DNA of 64,000 nucleotides from a virus. The stretch is from positions 1 to 64,000 of the IMG/VR virus record IMGVR_UViG_3300020193_000009; one strand, 5' to 3'. Below are positions 44,427-54,900 of this stretch, piece by piece. The notes under the pieces are model-generated. The model had not been told where the DNA came from, searched no databases, and saw nothing but the letters and a program-made list of their open reading frames with translations. The translations under genes and the position numbers were made by a program. Numbering within the stretch: the stretch's first letter is position 1; each line of letters starts with the position of its first letter.

Positions 44427-45368
44427 CTATATAATTTGATTTTTGTTGTTAATTGCTTGTTGTATTTCATTACTACCCATCTCACCAGGATCTTTCAATC
44501 CCAGCGGGATGCTTGCGAACGAGAGATTTTTCCCTCGACACATCTCTATGATAGCACGCCGCATGGCATGTCCAGCCTCGTCGTTGTCAGAAAATATGAT
44601 AATTTCATCAAAAAATTTTCGTATCATTTTTATTTGTTTTTCAGACACAGCCGCCCCTAGTGTTGCGACAGTGTTTGGAAAACCAGCTTGGTGAACAAAC
44701 ATGCAATCAATACTACCCTCAACAATTATACACGATGGGTGTTTTTTTGCATTTGATATGTTGAACAAATTATCTGCTCTTTTAAAGCCTTTGTTGTAGA
44801 GATACCTTGGCTCTTGATGTGATTCTATCGCTCTACCAATAAAGCCTGTTAACCTATAGTTGTGCGACCTCACCGGAATAACTACCCTGTTCTTTTGATC
44901 GGAGAAGCCAACTTCAAAATATTTTAAGGTATTAATTGACAACCCCCTTTCAATTAATGTTTTTACCTTTTGCACTTGACTATCATCATCATAATTAATT
45001 AAAACACTGTCAATCACAAGTTCATCAATATCTTCTTTTACATATTTGTAACTATTAAGTTGTTTTTCAACAGATAACTTGTCCAGCGCAAAATCTTTAC
45101 CATATGACTTTCCTGTAAAGTGAAAATACAGTTGCCTAAAATTACCTTTCTTACCGCATGATGGATTAAAGCACTGCCATAAACCTGTTTTAACATTAAT
45201 GTACATAGCGGCTGTATGTACATTTTTGTGAAAAGGGCAAAATACATTTAACTCCTCACCAGCCGCAGACTGCACCGGCACAGAGTATTTTGCAAAGAGA
45301 TTGTAAATCTCTTCCTCTAATTGTTTAGACGAAAATTTTGAATTTATAGACATTACGTTTTGCATCAT
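44427..45368 (-). CDS. DNA primase (DnaG-type)
   Basis: The product has 313 residues. Zinc-binding domain: VFCPFHKNVHTAAMYINVKTGLWQCFNPSCGKKGNF (C..H..C..C). Toprim domain: CIIVEGSIDCMFVHQAG, then IIIFSDNDEAGHAMRRA. It lacks the long C-terminal helicase-interaction domain of DnaG, common in phages with a separate helicase. Start overlaps the upstream gene by 44 bp; a later ATG (MSINSKF) is possible. Confidence 0.85.
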   Translation of the reverse strand: MMQNVMSINSKFSSKQLEEEIYNLFAKYSVPVQSAAGEELNVFCPFHKNVHTAAMYINVKTGLWQCFNPSCGKKGNFRQLYFHFTGKSYGKDFALDKLSVEKQLNSYKYVKEDIDELVIDSVLINYDDDSQVQKVKTLIERGLSINTLKYFEVGFSDQKNRVVIPVRSHNYRLTGFIGRAIESHQEPRYLYNKGFKRADNLFNISNAKKHPSCIIVEGSIDCMFVHQAGFPNTVATLGAAVSEKQIKMIRKFFDEIIIFSDNDEAGHAMRRAIIEMCRGKNLSFASIPLGLKDPGEMGSNEIQQAINNKNQII

Positions 45369-45507
45369 AGTCTGTAATTAAACTTGTTTTTCCAAACTCA
45401 CCCTTTTTCTTTTTTGCTTCTTCTTCCATCCAGGATCTTAATCTAGACAGCGTTTCAATATCTATAACTTCGCCTGAAACAATAACTTTGTTAATTTTCT
45501 TACGCAT
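45325..45507 (-). CDS. Small protein between helicase and primase
   Basis: The product has 60 residues from ATG 45507, which overlaps the helicase stop as TAATG with AGGAG upstream. VSGEVIDIETLSRLRSWMEEEAKKKKGEFGKTSLI: a short strand followed by a charged helix. May bridge helicase and primase; this is from position only. Confidence 0.6.
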   Translation of the reverse strand: MRKKINKVIVSGEVIDIETLSRLRSWMEEEAKKKKGEFGKTSLITDYDAKRNVYKFKIFV

Positions 45508-46721
45508 TAAATATCCCACTCCTCTGTCCATTTTCCTGTTTCTAAGTTCCACCTAAGATAGAAGCCGAAATGCGGAGCTCGCCTTACTTTCCTAGATACC
45601 ACTTGAAATAAGTCTGACGATATTTCTCTATGTATCGCCAATACTAAGTCGGCATCATATGCCAACTGTTTACTCCAAGCGACTTCTTCCAACTCCGGTG
45701 GTCTTTCCGAGTGACCATCAGCCATTGTTACAGCAGCAACATCTACAATTGGAACATTGTTTTTTACCGCCATTCGTTTAAAGGATTTAGATAAGTTCTT
45801 TGCTTTTTCAGTCTCTGTTCTAGAACCTGATGCGTCATCAAATAAGCCATGATAATCTAAAATAACAATGTCCGGATGATATTGATCTATCTTTGCTTGC
45901 ACCATATTTTGGTCTGCAGTTTCAAGACCTTCTGACGTAACAAGATGAATTGCGTGTTTGCCAGTAAATGTTGCTTCAGCCCATTTTTCGTATGTCTCAA
46001 TAATCGCCGGATTGGCTTTTACCAAATCGCTATTGGTAAAATGCCCTTCGCCATTATTTAAAAGAGTATCTAACCTTTGCCCCTCTTGTTGTTTATTCAT
46101 TTCAAGAGAAATAATTAAAGGTCTATATCCAGCTTTCCATGCGTTCACTGCAAACAATCTTGCAATAAATGATTTACCAACGCCTGTCCAGCCTAAAAGA
46201 ACAACAAAGTCTCCAGGTTGCCAACCACCAAACACTTTGTCAATAACATTGATGCCTGAAGGTATTCCTTGAATTTCTTTTTTATTCTTAGATCTTTCCT
46301 TTAAATCCTCTGACCTATCTTTCCACTCACCAACCAAGTCAGTATCTTTTAAATTACTTGAAAACTTGTAGAGCTTAGATGTCTCCTCCATTAAATAAGA
46401 CAGCGCTTGCCTTGCGCCGGTGTCACTAATAAGGCTGTGAGCTTTAGAGACGATGCTTCTTGTTTGATATGCTAAAGATTCTTTTTTTGCCTCATCAATA
46501 TAATATTCAATTGGCTCAGGTGTTGATATAAACTCAAAATCTGGATGGTGTTGCTTAATTGTTTCTTTAGATGGTACACGCTTGTGATTTTCATAATGAT
46601 TGACAATAAAATTCCAGATATCACGGTACTCTAAGAAAACATTTTCAACTCCACCATTTACGGAAGAAATATAATCTTTGGACTCAATAATTGCATTAAG
46701 CAATCTAACTTCGTAATTCAT
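45507..46721 (-). CDS. Replicative DNA helicase, DnaB-like
   Basis: The product has 404 residues. An N-terminal helical domain, then the RecA-fold: IPSGINVIDKVFGGWQPGDFVVLLGWTGVGKS (Walker A around residue 170-180), PLIISLEMNKQQEGQRLDTLL, PDIVILDYHGLFDD (Walker B), and VVSRKVRRAPHFGFYLRWN near the end. It would unwind DNA at the fork as a hexamer. One base separates it from the gene upstream. Confidence 0.88.
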   Translation of the reverse strand: MNYEVRLLNAIIESKDYISSVNGGVENVFLEYRDIWNFIVNHYENHKRVPSKETIKQHHPDFEFISTPEPIEYYIDEAKKESLAYQTRSIVSKAHSLISDTGARQALSYLMEETSKLYKFSSNLKDTDLVGEWKDRSEDLKERSKNKKEIQGIPSGINVIDKVFGGWQPGDFVVLLGWTGVGKSFIARLFAVNAWKAGYRPLIISLEMNKQQEGQRLDTLLNNGEGHFTNSDLVKANPAIIETYEKWAEATFTGKHAIHLVTSEGLETADQNMVQAKIDQYHPDIVILDYHGLFDDASGSRTETEKAKNLSKSFKRMAVKNNVPIVDVAAVTMADGHSERPPELEEVAWSKQLAYDADLVLAIHREISSDLFQVVSRKVRRAPHFGFYLRWNLETGKWTEEWDI

Positions 46722-47024
46722 TTACGATTCCAGTCTTTTTTTAGTTTCCTGTACAATGTCCTTAAACCTATCCTGTGATTTCTTCTCAAATTCTACCCTT
46801 TCAACGAATGTTCTAGATTCTATCGCAAAATCAAATACTAAAAATGGACCCGGACGATTTTTTATAAAATATTCAACGGCTGCCTCAAGATTATCTTTTT
46901 TATAAAAAGATGCCAATGCATCAGCAACTTGCTCCTGCCTTGGAGAATCGGGTATAAAAAGCTTATGATACTTTTTGCAACAACTTTTGAAGTACTCTAT
47001 CAGTTCGCTTCCAGTTAGTATCAT
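46722..47024 (-). CDS. Unknown protein before the helicase gene
   Basis: The product has 100 residues, helical (GSELIEYFKSCCKKYHKLFI; QEQVADALASFYKKDNLEAAVEYFIKNR; RVEFEKKSQDRFKDIVQETKKRL). Position directly before the helicase is typical of helicase loaders, but no motif confirms this. Overlaps the WhiB-like gene by 62 bp. Confidence 0.6.
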   Translation of the reverse strand: MILTGSELIEYFKSCCKKYHKLFIPDSPRQEQVADALASFYKKDNLEAAVEYFIKNRPGPFLVFDFAIESRTFVERVEFEKKSQDRFKDIVQETKKRLES

Positions 47025-47253
47025 CTCCTTTACTCACCTCTTTCCAAGTCTCCTGCATTACATCAAACTCTGACAAGCCGCCATTTACGCCGTAAAAAGA
47101 ATCCGTTTGCCACATATTAAGAATACATTCTTTTCTTACAGTGCATGACTTGCAAACATTTTTTGCATACTGCACTTCTTCATATTTATAAGAAAACCAA
47201 CGTTTACTATTTTTATCTATAAGGCAAAGCGCACGCTTTCTCCAAGAACTCAT
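46963..47253 (-). CDS. WhiB-like protein, second copy in the window
   Basis: The product has 96 residues with four cysteines at 10, 34, 37 and 43 (C..C-x2-C-x5-C) and GVNGGLS in the place of the GVWGG turn. It fits a divergent WhiB-like iron-sulfur protein. It starts as ATGA with the upstream gene. It lies in the replication operon, unlike the classical WhiB at 20731, so the two may act at different times. Confidence 0.8.
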   Translation of the reverse strand: MSSWRKRALCLIDKNSKRWFSYKYEEVQYAKNVCKSCTVRKECILNMWQTDSFYGVNGGLSEFDVMQETWKEVSKGDDTNWKRTDRVLQKLLQKVS

Positions 47254-47471
47254 GATTTTTCTGTATCCAGCTCCTGCAGTTTAGCTTCAATTTGAGAGTC
47301 AACTGCTTCCCATAATTTCTCCCAACCTTCTTCGTCTTCAATTCCTTTGCAAACAACTCTTGCACCAGCATCTAATCTGAGTGACTCGTAGTTACCAAGA
47401 TTTTTGGTAATACCAACGGATGCCCAAATCTCAACCTGATCTTGTTGTAGCTGTTTATTTACTTGTGCCAT
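47250..47471 (-). CDS. Small acidic protein, unknown function
   Basis: The product has 73 residues: QVEIWASVGITKNLGNYESLRLDAGARVVCKGIEDEEGWEKLWEAVDSQIEAKLQEL. Strands followed by a C-terminal helix. I recall similar small proteins in actinophages near replication genes, with no function. ATGA overlap with the WhiB-like gene. Confidence 0.68.
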   Translation of the reverse strand: MAQVNKQLQQDQVEIWASVGITKNLGNYESLRLDAGARVVCKGIEDEEGWEKLWEAVDSQIEAKLQELDTEKS

Positions 47472-47473
47472 AA

Positions 47474-47908
47474 CTATCTCCTTTTTAATTTTATTTTTTG
47501 TGACATTCTTATAACCTTAGCCTGAACTGGTTTACTGCTAGACGGTCTCCCCGGTGTTCTGCCATTAAAAAAAGCAACCATATCGTAGACATCTTGCTTT
47601 TCATAATATCGCCAATTTTTATACCCATCGCAAGTTTCGCTAAACTTTTTCCCGCTTGGTATTAGATTACGTTTTTCATATTTTCTAATCGTATCTGGTC
47701 TTTTCTCTACTATCTTTGCAACCTCTCCTATTGTATATATTCTATGCAAAATAAGTTCTGCATTTTGAAATGGAAATATATTTTCTTGCTTTGTCAATAA
47801 ATCAACCGCATAAACTTGATTCATATTCTTAACAATTTTTTTTATTTTAACAATTGTATTAGAATATTTGTAAAATTTATTTTTGATAATTTTGTCATGT
47901 AATGACAT
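47474..47908 (-). CDS. MerR-like DNA-binding protein
   Basis: The product has 144 residues from ATG 47908 (AAGGAAAGAT upstream; frame open to 47935). YTIGEVAKIVEKRPDTIRKYEKRNLIPSGKKF...WRYYEKQDVYDMVAFFNGR is a MerR-type winged helix. C-terminus basic. Probably a phage regulator or excision-type factor. Upstream of the WhiB-like and helicase genes. Confidence 0.72.
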   Translation of the reverse strand: MSLHDKIIKNKFYKYSNTIVKIKKIVKNMNQVYAVDLLTKQENIFPFQNAELILHRIYTIGEVAKIVEKRPDTIRKYEKRNLIPSGKKFSETCDGYKNWRYYEKQDVYDMVAFFNGRTPGRPSSSKPVQAKVIRMSQKIKLKRR

Positions 47909-48152
47909 ATCTTTCCTTAACTGGCTTAAATCCAAACTCTTTAAGAATTATATTTAACTCGCCTATTTCTATATCAACGCCCCTAGCGCACCCAATACAT
48001 GTTAAATCAATATAATTTTTCTTTAATGCAAAGTATTGAACACCCAACAGCATTTTATTATGACACCTTACACATCTTAACTCTCTATTGCGATAATAAC
48101 TTTTTAATTCCGGTATATCAATTCTTTTATTTTTAGATTTATCATTCATCAT
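47895..48152 (-). CDS. Small zinc-ribbon protein
   Basis: The product has 85 residues. CVRCHNKMLLG and, after 20 residues, CIGCARGV form a zinc ribbon. Flanks are basic and strand-like. Starts within the end of the phosphoesterase gene (overlap 11 bp). Function unknown. Confidence 0.68.
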   Translation of the reverse strand: MMNDKSKNKRIDIPELKSYYRNRELRCVRCHNKMLLGVQYFALKKNYIDLTCIGCARGVDIEIGELNIILKEFGFKPVKERYVIT

Positions 48153-49314
48153 CTAACCAGCAATTATATTCTGCTGTTACCATTCCTTTCTCGGGATGTA
48201 TAAATATTAATGATTGTGATGGTCTACCTGCAGCAGCTAAAGTTTCAGCAGCATATGTATTTACAGATTCCGGACTGCCTGAAATTCTTAATTGAACAGT
48301 ATTAAAAGTCATCTTCGTTGGGGCATGAAAATGACCAATATAAATATCATCAAAGTCTTCTTCTATTGCACCAACTTTCCAACCATACGCTTTCTTTTGA
48401 AAGGTATAAAAAGACGAAAAACTTTTAAACTGATCGCCGTGACAAAGTAATGCTCTATATTTACCAACTTTATCAATTGCATACCAATGTCGATCACCAC
48501 GTCCATCTGGAATAATGAATTTGATTCGGGGCTCTTTCTCAAACATTAACTGAGTAATACGGTACAGCATTCTGTCTCCGTTTGTTTCTGGGTCGTGGTC
48601 TTTGCTTGCCCTACCACCGATTCTACCGTGATTACCAATAACACCAACAAATGTAACCTTTTCAAAATTTTCAAGCATTATATTAATAAAATTTTTCATT
48701 ATTCTTGGACCATCTACAGTAATTTGTCTATACAAACCACCATCTACTAAGAATGATTGACCAGGAAATATAAGCTCACCTTCTATTAAATCACCAAGAG
48801 CCCATATTCTTATTTCTTTTACTGGATGATCTTTTCTTTGTATATTTGTAAGATTAATAACTTTTTCTGCATACTTATAAATTCTTTGTTCACATATAGA
48901 AGAATTATAGTCTGGTGTTATCTTTGACAACTGCCAATCGGATAAAATAGCAGCAGCAACTTCTTCATTGCCGCGTCTTTTATCAATTTTTGGCTTTGGT
49001 GCTGGCTTATATTTTGCTGAAATAATTTCATCCCTTACAGCTTCATATACTGCCGAAGCAAGGTCATCACTCTTTGTCTTTAATTTATTATACTCTTGCA
49101 ACAATCTAGTATATGCAACTTTTATTTCCGCTTCCGACTCAGGCTTCTTACCTGAAACTGGATCTGTTGGCACTTCAAATAACCCCTTTTCTCTACGAAA
49201 TTTACAAAGACCATTAATATCGACCGACCTGCGACATTCTTTATCCGCATATTTTTGATTTGCTGTTTTGGGTTCGAATTCTTGGTCGCAACCATCTGTG
49301 TCGCAAATTTTCAT
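48142..49314 (-). CDS. Calcineurin-like metallophosphoesterase with N-terminal Cys module
   Basis: The product has 390 residues. The first 40 have ICDTDGCDQEF....YADKECRR, a small zinc-binding piece like that at 36050. The body has the phosphoesterase motifs: WALGDLIEGE, VTFVGVIGNHGRIG, ALLCHGDQFKSF, DDIYIGHFHAPTKM. Such phage enzymes may be DNA exonucleases (SbcD/Mre11-like) or phosphatases. Last gene before the HNH and tail genes. Confidence 0.75.
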   Translation of the reverse strand: MKICDTDGCDQEFEPKTANQKYADKECRRSVDINGLCKFRREKGLFEVPTDPVSGKKPESEAEIKVAYTRLLQEYNKLKTKSDDLASAVYEAVRDEIISAKYKPAPKPKIDKRRGNEEVAAAILSDWQLSKITPDYNSSICEQRIYKYAEKVINLTNIQRKDHPVKEIRIWALGDLIEGELIFPGQSFLVDGGLYRQITVDGPRIMKNFINIMLENFEKVTFVGVIGNHGRIGGRASKDHDPETNGDRMLYRITQLMFEKEPRIKFIIPDGRGDRHWYAIDKVGKYRALLCHGDQFKSFSSFYTFQKKAYGWKVGAIEEDFDDIYIGHFHAPTKMTFNTVQLRISGSPESVNTYAAETLAAAGRPSQSLIFIHPEKGMVTAEYNCWLDDE

Positions 49315-49322
49315 AAGGTCAA

Positions 49323-49772
49323 TTATACACCATCGCTGTAAAATTTTTGATCGCCCGAAACATTCTTTAAATTTATTTTAGACTTTTCTCTTAATTCATC
49401 ATTCTTCCGGCGCATCGTTTCTCGCATCTTAGCACGGTGCTTTTCAGATGGCTTTCTACCTTCTCTGTGTATCGCACTGTGTTCAGGAACTGTACATAAA
49501 AATAAATTTTCTACACGATTGTCTGTTTTTATTTCATTTATATGATGAACGGTTTCCCAAGGTTCAAGGTATCTATTTAGATATGCTTCAAAAACAAGCC
49601 GATGCTCATACACATATCCTTTAATATTATATTGATGTTCTGGATTTAAAATCCTAACATAGCCTTTATCATCTATATATTTACCACCACCATAATTTGG
49701 ATTATTTTCTCCATGAATTGTTTTAGCTGTCCATTCAATATCTTTTCTTTTAGAAGCTAAAGTTTCTTTCAT
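49323..49772 (-). CDS. HNH endonuclease (free-standing, homing type)
   Basis: The product has 149 residues. HRLVFEAYLNRYLEPWETVHHINEIKTDNRVENLFLCT is the HNH (beta-beta-metal) core with H-H-N, preceded by a segment GENNPNYGGGKYIDDKGYVRI common in phage homing endonucleases. It sits between a phosphoesterase and tail genes, a usual place for a mobile intronless endonuclease. Confidence 0.82.
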   Translation of the reverse strand: MKETLASKRKDIEWTAKTIHGENNPNYGGGKYIDDKGYVRILNPEHQYNIKGYVYEHRLVFEAYLNRYLEPWETVHHINEIKTDNRVENLFLCTVPEHSAIHREGRKPSEKHRAKMRETMRRKNDELREKSKINLKNVSGDQKFYSDGV

Positions 49773-50431
49773 TAAACAGCAGCGCCAGCATCTTCTATCA
49801 TTAATTGTAATCTTTCAGTTTGACTAGAAATAACGGCAACTTGTGGAGCGTTTGTTAAGTTAGATGTACCGCCAGTTCTTTCGACAGAAACTGAAAATGA
49901 TTCCGCAGTTAACCCACCACCGCTTGGTAGCAAAACAGAATACGTTCCGGCTCCAACATAAGCAATATCACCAGATTTTATAGTTGTAGCTATTGTGCTT
50001 GCATTTGCAGCTACATTGTAAAGTTCATAAGCAAACGGTGTAAAATTCCACACAGCTCTTGGGGATGTAGCCCCGTAGCCAGCCGATAGGGCATTCCATA
50101 TCTTTAATGACAATTTTGCATCCTCCGCGCCTTTTCCGGTAATTTGAAAACCAGGAAACACACATGTTATTTTATACAAACGATTTTGATCGACGGTTAC
50201 TCTTTGATCAGAACCACCATTTGGATTTGTCAAGGCTAATATTTGAGTATTACTTGTTACATTTGCAACTAAAGTTCCACTTGTATGCTCTATGTATTCT
50301 AAAACACCCTGTGGTTTTGAATCATTAGCATCTCTAATTTGTTCTATATTTAAAGACATCTGAGCTAGGCGGTCTGATGAAAGAGGTGTTCCATCGGTCC
50401 ATGAGACAAAGACGTAATTTTCGTAAGCCAT
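49772..50431 (-). CDS. Tail-associated structural protein
   Basis: The product has 219 residues. N-terminus MAYENYVFVSWTDGTPLSSDRLAQMSLNIEQIRDAND is typical of phage minor tail or fibre proteins; the rest is beta-rich (NRLYKITCVFPGFQITGKGAEDAKLSLKIWN). It follows the fibre gene directly. Exact place in the virion is not known. Confidence 0.65.
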   Translation of the reverse strand: MAYENYVFVSWTDGTPLSSDRLAQMSLNIEQIRDANDSKPQGVLEYIEHTSGTLVANVTSNTQILALTNPNGGSDQRVTVDQNRLYKITCVFPGFQITGKGAEDAKLSLKIWNALSAGYGATSPRAVWNFTPFAYELYNVAANASTIATTIKSGDIAYVGAGTYSVLLPSGGGLTAESFSVSVERTGGTSNLTNAPQVAVISSQTERLQLMIEDAGAAV

Positions 50432-51928
50432 TTAACTATTATACCCTAATTGCTGTTCCAGTGCTTTCAATCTGGCATTTAAATCTACAATAGCTGCCAG
50501 TAGATGCGGGATCATTTTTGCATAAATAACTTGATAATACCCTCCTGGGGTTTGAGGGGCTTCTACAAATTCTGGGAAATTAACCTTTAATTCATCCGCC
50601 ATAACACCAATACTATGTTTGCCTTGAAGCCAGGGACTGGAAATGTCTTTTTTATAATCAAATTCATAGATTTTTGTATTATAAATTTTTTGCAATACAT
50701 CAGAAGTAATTGATTGAATATTTTCTTTTAATCTTCTATCTGAATCATAGCCATCTGGGTAAAAGAATGGTCTAACATTTGGGTCATTGTTGACTATACA
50801 TGTCAGCTCGCCGGCGGCGTTATCCCAACCAAACGCTATTCCAAATCTGTCTCCAGCAAGATTAGATGCGTTATAATAAACACCAGTCCCCCCAGCGATA
50901 ATCGTATCGCCTGACTCAATCCCCCCGCCCGATTCAAGGGTTCCATCAGCATATATATCTGCATCAGAAATAATATCTACACCAGCATAAATAGTGTCAT
51001 TAGCAACAATAACGTCTCCCTCAATAACTCCGTTTGTTTCTATTTTAGAATATGTAGCATAAGAATAATTCCCACCACTTTGCAATCTCCAATTGTCATA
51101 CAAATATTCTGCACCTATAAAAACTCCAGCCATTGGATCACTGAATGGTGCATCTATTCGAAGCCCTGCTCTAACTTCGCCAGTATTTTGCCAATTACTG
51201 TGCAGAGGGGCAAGTCCAGATCCGTATGGAAATAATTTGCCTATATCCAGTGTCCCAAGGAAATTTCCACCGGTATGCATACTGTCTGGGGAATTAGCAT
51301 GCCCAATGTCAAATCCAGCAATCTTCCCACCTGTAGCTTGCAAATTACCAGTTGTGACATCTCCTGTAACAGACAGATCTGACCCATTAAATAACATAAA
51401 TTCAGAACTGCTGCCGACTCTAAAGTGTCCATTTGAATACCAATAATTATTATTATTAATAACTAAAGCACCGGCTGTGAGTGTTCCTCGAATAGTAGTT
51501 GCATCAAATGCAGCATCTCCAGCATATGTTATAGCCCAGCCCAGTGTGCCTTTTGATGTTATAGTACCATTTGCTGCAATTGTTCCATCAAAGTTACTAC
51601 TTCGTATAACATTGTTAATTAAAACAATATTTGCAGATAGTTCACCGGCAGTAACGGCTCCAGCTGCAATATGAACAGATTGAATTGAATTTGGCAACAG
51701 TCTGATTCCGGCAGGACCAAGAACGTCTGAGCTAACAATATCTGAAATAACAGCCTTAAGTGATTGAAAATTGGCTTCCTGCCTATTCCTTCTTGCGCTA
51801 CTAATTGTGCCTGTAAATCCTATATTAAAATCATATATAGAATATTTATCAGTTTTAATTAAAGAAGATGCATCGCCATCATGATCGTGACCACCTGGAA
51901 AAAATATTATAGAGTTTTCAGATGTCAT
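50432..51928 (-). CDS. Tail fibre with S74 intramolecular chaperone
   Basis: The product has 498 residues. The shaft is beta-rich with repeated IT.../ADGT/TITAG-like elements (AAGAVTAGELSANIVLIN; GVIEGDVIVANDTIYAGVDI). The C-terminal 105 residues begin DSDRRLKENIQSI, the S74 self-cleaving chaperone signature, then YEFDYKK, HSIGVMADE, VIYAKMIPHLLAAI and a coiled coil. It helps the trimer fold and is cut off at the Ser. Start overlaps as TAATG with the upstream gene. Confidence 0.82.
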   Translation of the reverse strand: MTSENSIIFFPGGHDHDGDASSLIKTDKYSIYDFNIGFTGTISSARRNRQEANFQSLKAVISDIVSSDVLGPAGIRLLPNSIQSVHIAAGAVTAGELSANIVLINNVIRSSNFDGTIAANGTITSKGTLGWAITYAGDAAFDATTIRGTLTAGALVINNNNYWYSNGHFRVGSSSEFMLFNGSDLSVTGDVTTGNLQATGGKIAGFDIGHANSPDSMHTGGNFLGTLDIGKLFPYGSGLAPLHSNWQNTGEVRAGLRIDAPFSDPMAGVFIGAEYLYDNWRLQSGGNYSYATYSKIETNGVIEGDVIVANDTIYAGVDIISDADIYADGTLESGGGIESGDTIIAGGTGVYYNASNLAGDRFGIAFGWDNAAGELTCIVNNDPNVRPFFYPDGYDSDRRLKENIQSITSDVLQKIYNTKIYEFDYKKDISSPWLQGKHSIGVMADELKVNFPEFVEAPQTPGGYYQVIYAKMIPHLLAAIVDLNARLKALEQQLGYNS

Positions 51929-54900
51929 TACACAACCTTCCTTATAACTAATTTTTGATTTAGTGATTTATTATAATCAAGATCACTGCTAATTACCCAA
52001 TAGTCACCATTTATTATATCAAAAGCATTAAAGCTAGATATTCTTATCCTATCTCCCAATTGAAGTTTTGCAACTGGTAATATTGAAATATTAATAATCG
52101 GTACAGGCTCACCCATTTTTGAAATTATAAAACTAGCTAATTTTCTAGCATATTCTAGATTTGTTATATATTCATTTTCTATAACCAGCTCTTTCAAACC
52201 ATATTTTCTAATGTTGTCATCAAGCACTTGTTTTTGCTCTTTAACATCTCCATTTGCATCAGTTATTGCAACAGGTATACCGGCTATACGAGATTGATGA
52301 GTTTCACCCGTTTCTGCATTTGTTCCTTCTAAATAAATAATATCACCAGAAAAAGTATTATTTGATGCAGCAATAATCATCATTGCACCATAAGGTGTTG
52401 GATTAAACCTAATCAATTCTAATTTTGGAGGTTTAACCTGTGTTATATTTGTTATTAGCGGAAGCTGGACCATGAAGGCAGGAGACTTGTCAAATTTTAA
52501 TTGATCGTATACTTTAACTTCTCGAACGAGAGCATTTTGATTATGACTAGCAGCAGCCGTATCATATTGAGCTCTATCAAGTATTAAAAATGAATTTGAA
52601 GTAGCATTTGAATATTTAATTATTTCATCATCAATTTTAACATAACCATTTTTTGGAAAGTACGGCTCATTTGTTGATTTTACACTCATACTTACATCAG
52701 CGCTTGTCATTGCGCTAGTTAAGTTTGTAACCGCTACAGATGTAGTTTCTGGATGCCAAAGACCTTGTTTAGAAGATTCTGGTTTTGAAACACCAGCTAC
52801 TTTAATTACAACTTTATTTGTTTGCAATTGAACATTAAAATCTGCTTCAATAATATTAGTTGAATCTGAAAATGTATACTGAACATTTGCATGTTGATCA
52901 ATAGATGGTTCAAAAAATCTAAAATAGTGATCATATTTTGCATTATTTAACTCATCAAAATATAATCTACCTAAATCAGCTATTGTTATATCATTTATAA
53001 TAGATTCTATTGTAGTATCATTTCCATATATAAATGGTAAAATTTGTATTGGTTGCATTTGTGTTTGTATATAGTTTTCCTTTACTTGTTGCGCATCGAA
53101 TGAGTCATTAAAAATTGCAAATTCATCTATGTAAAAAGATCTAGTAGTTGCCGGGGCAACCTCTCCAGCGCCAGCATTAAAACTTGAACCACGACCACCG
53201 ATTGTTATATCTTTATCTGTAAAATTCAAAAGACTTCCTGATGTTGTAACAGTATTTTTCAAATCCCCGTTTACATAATATTTTAAAGAATTATTACTAA
53301 AAGTAATACTAATTAAACTAGAATTAGTATTTGACAAAGCTGAATTAGAAGAAATAGTTTGTATTCCGTTAGAGGTTATAAATTTAAAACCATTTGATGA
53401 AGAATTAGAATAGAATTCAAATCCATTAGAAGGAGATGAATTATTAAAACAACTTAAATATTCACCATCATTTGAGAAAGATCCATTATGAAATTTACCA
53501 TATAATTCTATAGAAAATTTACCTGTATAATTATCTCCAGCAGAATTAAAAACATCAAAAGACTGGTGATATGGGATTCTAATATAGCTATTAGAATTTA
53601 ATAAAACACTTCTGTTGTCAGAATCAGAAACTACTCCAGAAAGTTCAGAAATTTTTGGTTCAGATAAATACAGCCCATTATTTCTGGTTCCAGATCTCTC
53701 AACAATATTTACGTTTGGAATCCCATTTACAATGGGAAGCGTAGGTGTCCACGAATTAGACGAAAAAGTAAGATATGAGTTGCTATTTTTAGAACCTACA
53801 TAATCGACCGCAGCAATTGTAAAGCATTCGTTACTGTATACCCAGTCAATACTTGCATTAAATTCTTTTTGTAGAAAAATTTGAAATGGCTCATTTGCAG
53901 GATTTTGTTCTGTAAAAAATTCAATTCTAATATCATAAACCTTACCGGCAGTTAGGTTGTATAAAGCAGAAGATACATATGCGGCACTATTGGTTCCTGT
54001 ATCCAGGTTGTACCATCTATCAATAATTTTTACATTATTTAAATACAGCCTTGCACCACCATTGTTTAAACCTAAAATCAATCTTTGATTACCGGTATTT
54101 TTTGGAATATAGTAGCCATCAAATACACCATTAAAATAACTTGTTACTGTCTCATTTGTTTTTGAAACAAATTGACCGGATATAAAATTTAAAGCTTTGC
54201 TCGCTCCAGCTTGAGTAGATATTTCTTTTGATGTTGTATGTAGAGATGGAGAAACAAATGTTCTTATCTCCAAAGCTCTTTCATATGATGATAAATATTT
54301 GTCATTAGCGTCTAGAACAATATCCCTTACCGAGTTAAGATCGGTATTTGGAACTTTAAACAATCTTGCTCTCAAAGAAGTAGCTACAGTTCTTTGATTA
54401 TTAGCTCTATCAACACTATTTTCATCAAAACCAAAATGCAATACTGCATTATTTTTACAATAAAATTCTTTTGGTTTTTTTAAATATTTTATATCTTTTT
54501 TAGGAAAATTTGTCATCATTAACAATTGTTCAATAGCTTTCCCAACAGTACTTTCTTGAATTAAATAACCTTTTGTGATCATTTTATCTTTAGAAAATTT
54601 TCCTCTATCTGTCAGATTAGCTTTTATAGACATACTGCTTGATGACCCCTGCCACTCATCAACATAAAAAACACCAACTGGAACATATTCAAATATGTCA
54701 AATACTACTGACGAATTAACTGTGTGATTTCTTGCTTTTGTATCCCCCACCCCTCTCTCTATAACATTAAAAGAATTCCCGCTTTCTTTTCTTGCAATGA
54801 TTCTTTCTTGATTTGTGGTTCCGGGATTTATTGTTAAGAGGTAATCATCTCCAGCCCCACCGGTTGGGAAATCGTTTACATTAAAAACGCTAATTGTATT

